The notes beneath the pieces were generated by a model. That model saw nothing but the letters and a program-made list of their open reading frames with translations. It was not told the DNA's origin and ran no database searches. This document shows, piece by piece, positions 16,578 through 16,726 of a DNA stretch of 16,726 bases; the stretch's first letter is position 1, and the number at the start of each line of letters is the position of its first letter. Source of the stretch: DATFYM01 sp035315065. Lineage in GTDB: Bacteria; Acidobacteriota; Terriglobia; UBA7540. Position numbers and translations under genes: made by a program. The stretch spans positions 1 through 16,726 of the forward strand of contig DATFYM010000217.1 in the NCBI GenBank assembly GCA_035315065.1. Reading direction: 5' to 3'.

Positions 16578-16726
16578 ATGAACAAACCATCTGAAACCCG
16601 CAGGCGCTACCTGGGTCCTGTCCGCGCCGTCATCTTTGACTGGGCCGGCACCACCGTCGACTATGGCAGTCTGGCGCCGGTGGATGCCTTTATAGAACTC
16701 TTCCGCCGCCACGGAGTCGCGGTTTC
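16578..16726 (+). CDS. phnX: Phosphonoacetaldehyde hydrolase, N-terminal part (runs off the window)
   Basis: The first 49 residues of a HAD-superfamily C-P bond hydrolase that converts phosphonoacetaldehyde to acetaldehyde and phosphate, the step after PhnW. The diagnostic motif is V18-IFDWAGTTVDYGS: nucleophile D21 and Ala at the +2 position (DWAG), which separates PhnX from phosphatases that have Asp there. The text after it, LAPVDAFIELFRRHGV, also fits PhnX. The ATG at 16578 is the only one that leaves a normal N-terminus, yet the sequence just upstream is the pyrimidine-rich heptamer arm with no Shine-Dalgarno. The catalytic Lys lies outside the window. Confidence 0.92.
   Translation, partial: MNKPSETRRRYLGPVRAVIFDWAGTTVDYGSLAPVDAFIELFRRHGVAV

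Noticed and set aside
15741..16712. 323-codon minus-strand frame across phnW and the GTCGAAA arrays
   Set aside because: Its text repeats RLSTLDS- and REWKVKS-like units that are translated heptamers, and it opposes phnW and phnX.

Overview
The window is GC-rich, mostly protein-coding bacterial DNA. It carries a hybrid histidine kinase with a periplasmic propeller sensor and Y_Y_Y domain, a very large TonB-dependent receptor with an N-terminal carboxypeptidase-regulatory-like domain (Oar-like), a class C beta-lactamase-fold serine hydrolase with a DUF3471-like tail, and thioredoxin-fold proteins in several copies. This mix is typical of Acidobacteriota, probably a soil lineage. That placement is inferred from gene content only; no rRNA or single-copy marker is present.

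Layout. (1) 3-2777 (+): 3' part of the hybrid sensor kinase. (2) 3042-4400 (-): exported serine hydrolase, convergent with the kinase; the gap between them is packed with nested inverted repeats. (3) 4401-5222: long gap with no convincing gene, ending in a heptamer array. (4) 5223-5966 (-): HAD-family phosphatase/phosphomutase. (5) 6229-11088 (+): envelope thiol-redox and lipoprotein cluster, ccdA, lgt and three tandem TlpA-like thioredoxin genes. (6) 11555-15052 (+): TonB-dependent outer-membrane receptor. (7) 15183 to the end (+): phnW followed by the start of phnX, for 2-aminoethylphosphonate breakdown.

How the genes work together. CcdA would carry electrons across the inner membrane to the three membrane-anchored TlpA-like proteins, which would reduce disulfides or serve cytochrome c maturation in the periplasm. 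Two of the three share an extra C-terminal cysteine-cluster domain that the first lacks. Lgt attaches the lipid anchor to lipoproteins. PhnW converts 2-aminoethylphosphonate and pyruvate to phosphonoacetaldehyde and alanine, and PhnX splits the phosphonoacetaldehyde to acetaldehyde and phosphate.

The most unusual signal is non-coding. Six of the gaps between genes hold short tandem arrays with a 7-bp period; most of these are paired with an inverted array to form a long hairpin. The heptamer differs at nearly every locus (ATTGACG, GGGAACA, GTAGACA, GTGGCTA, TGAATGA-like, GGGGTCA, GTCGAAA), while the architecture stays the same. Two further inverted-pair elements (2836-2943 and 8800-8929) have ~40-nt arms and look like REPINs. 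Repeats run into coding sequence at phnW and the serine hydrolase, abut the start codons of phnX, lgt and the HAD gene, and one sits where the first TlpA copy loses its tail. I recognise no named family for the heptamer hairpins in this lineage; they are the best candidate here for something undescribed.
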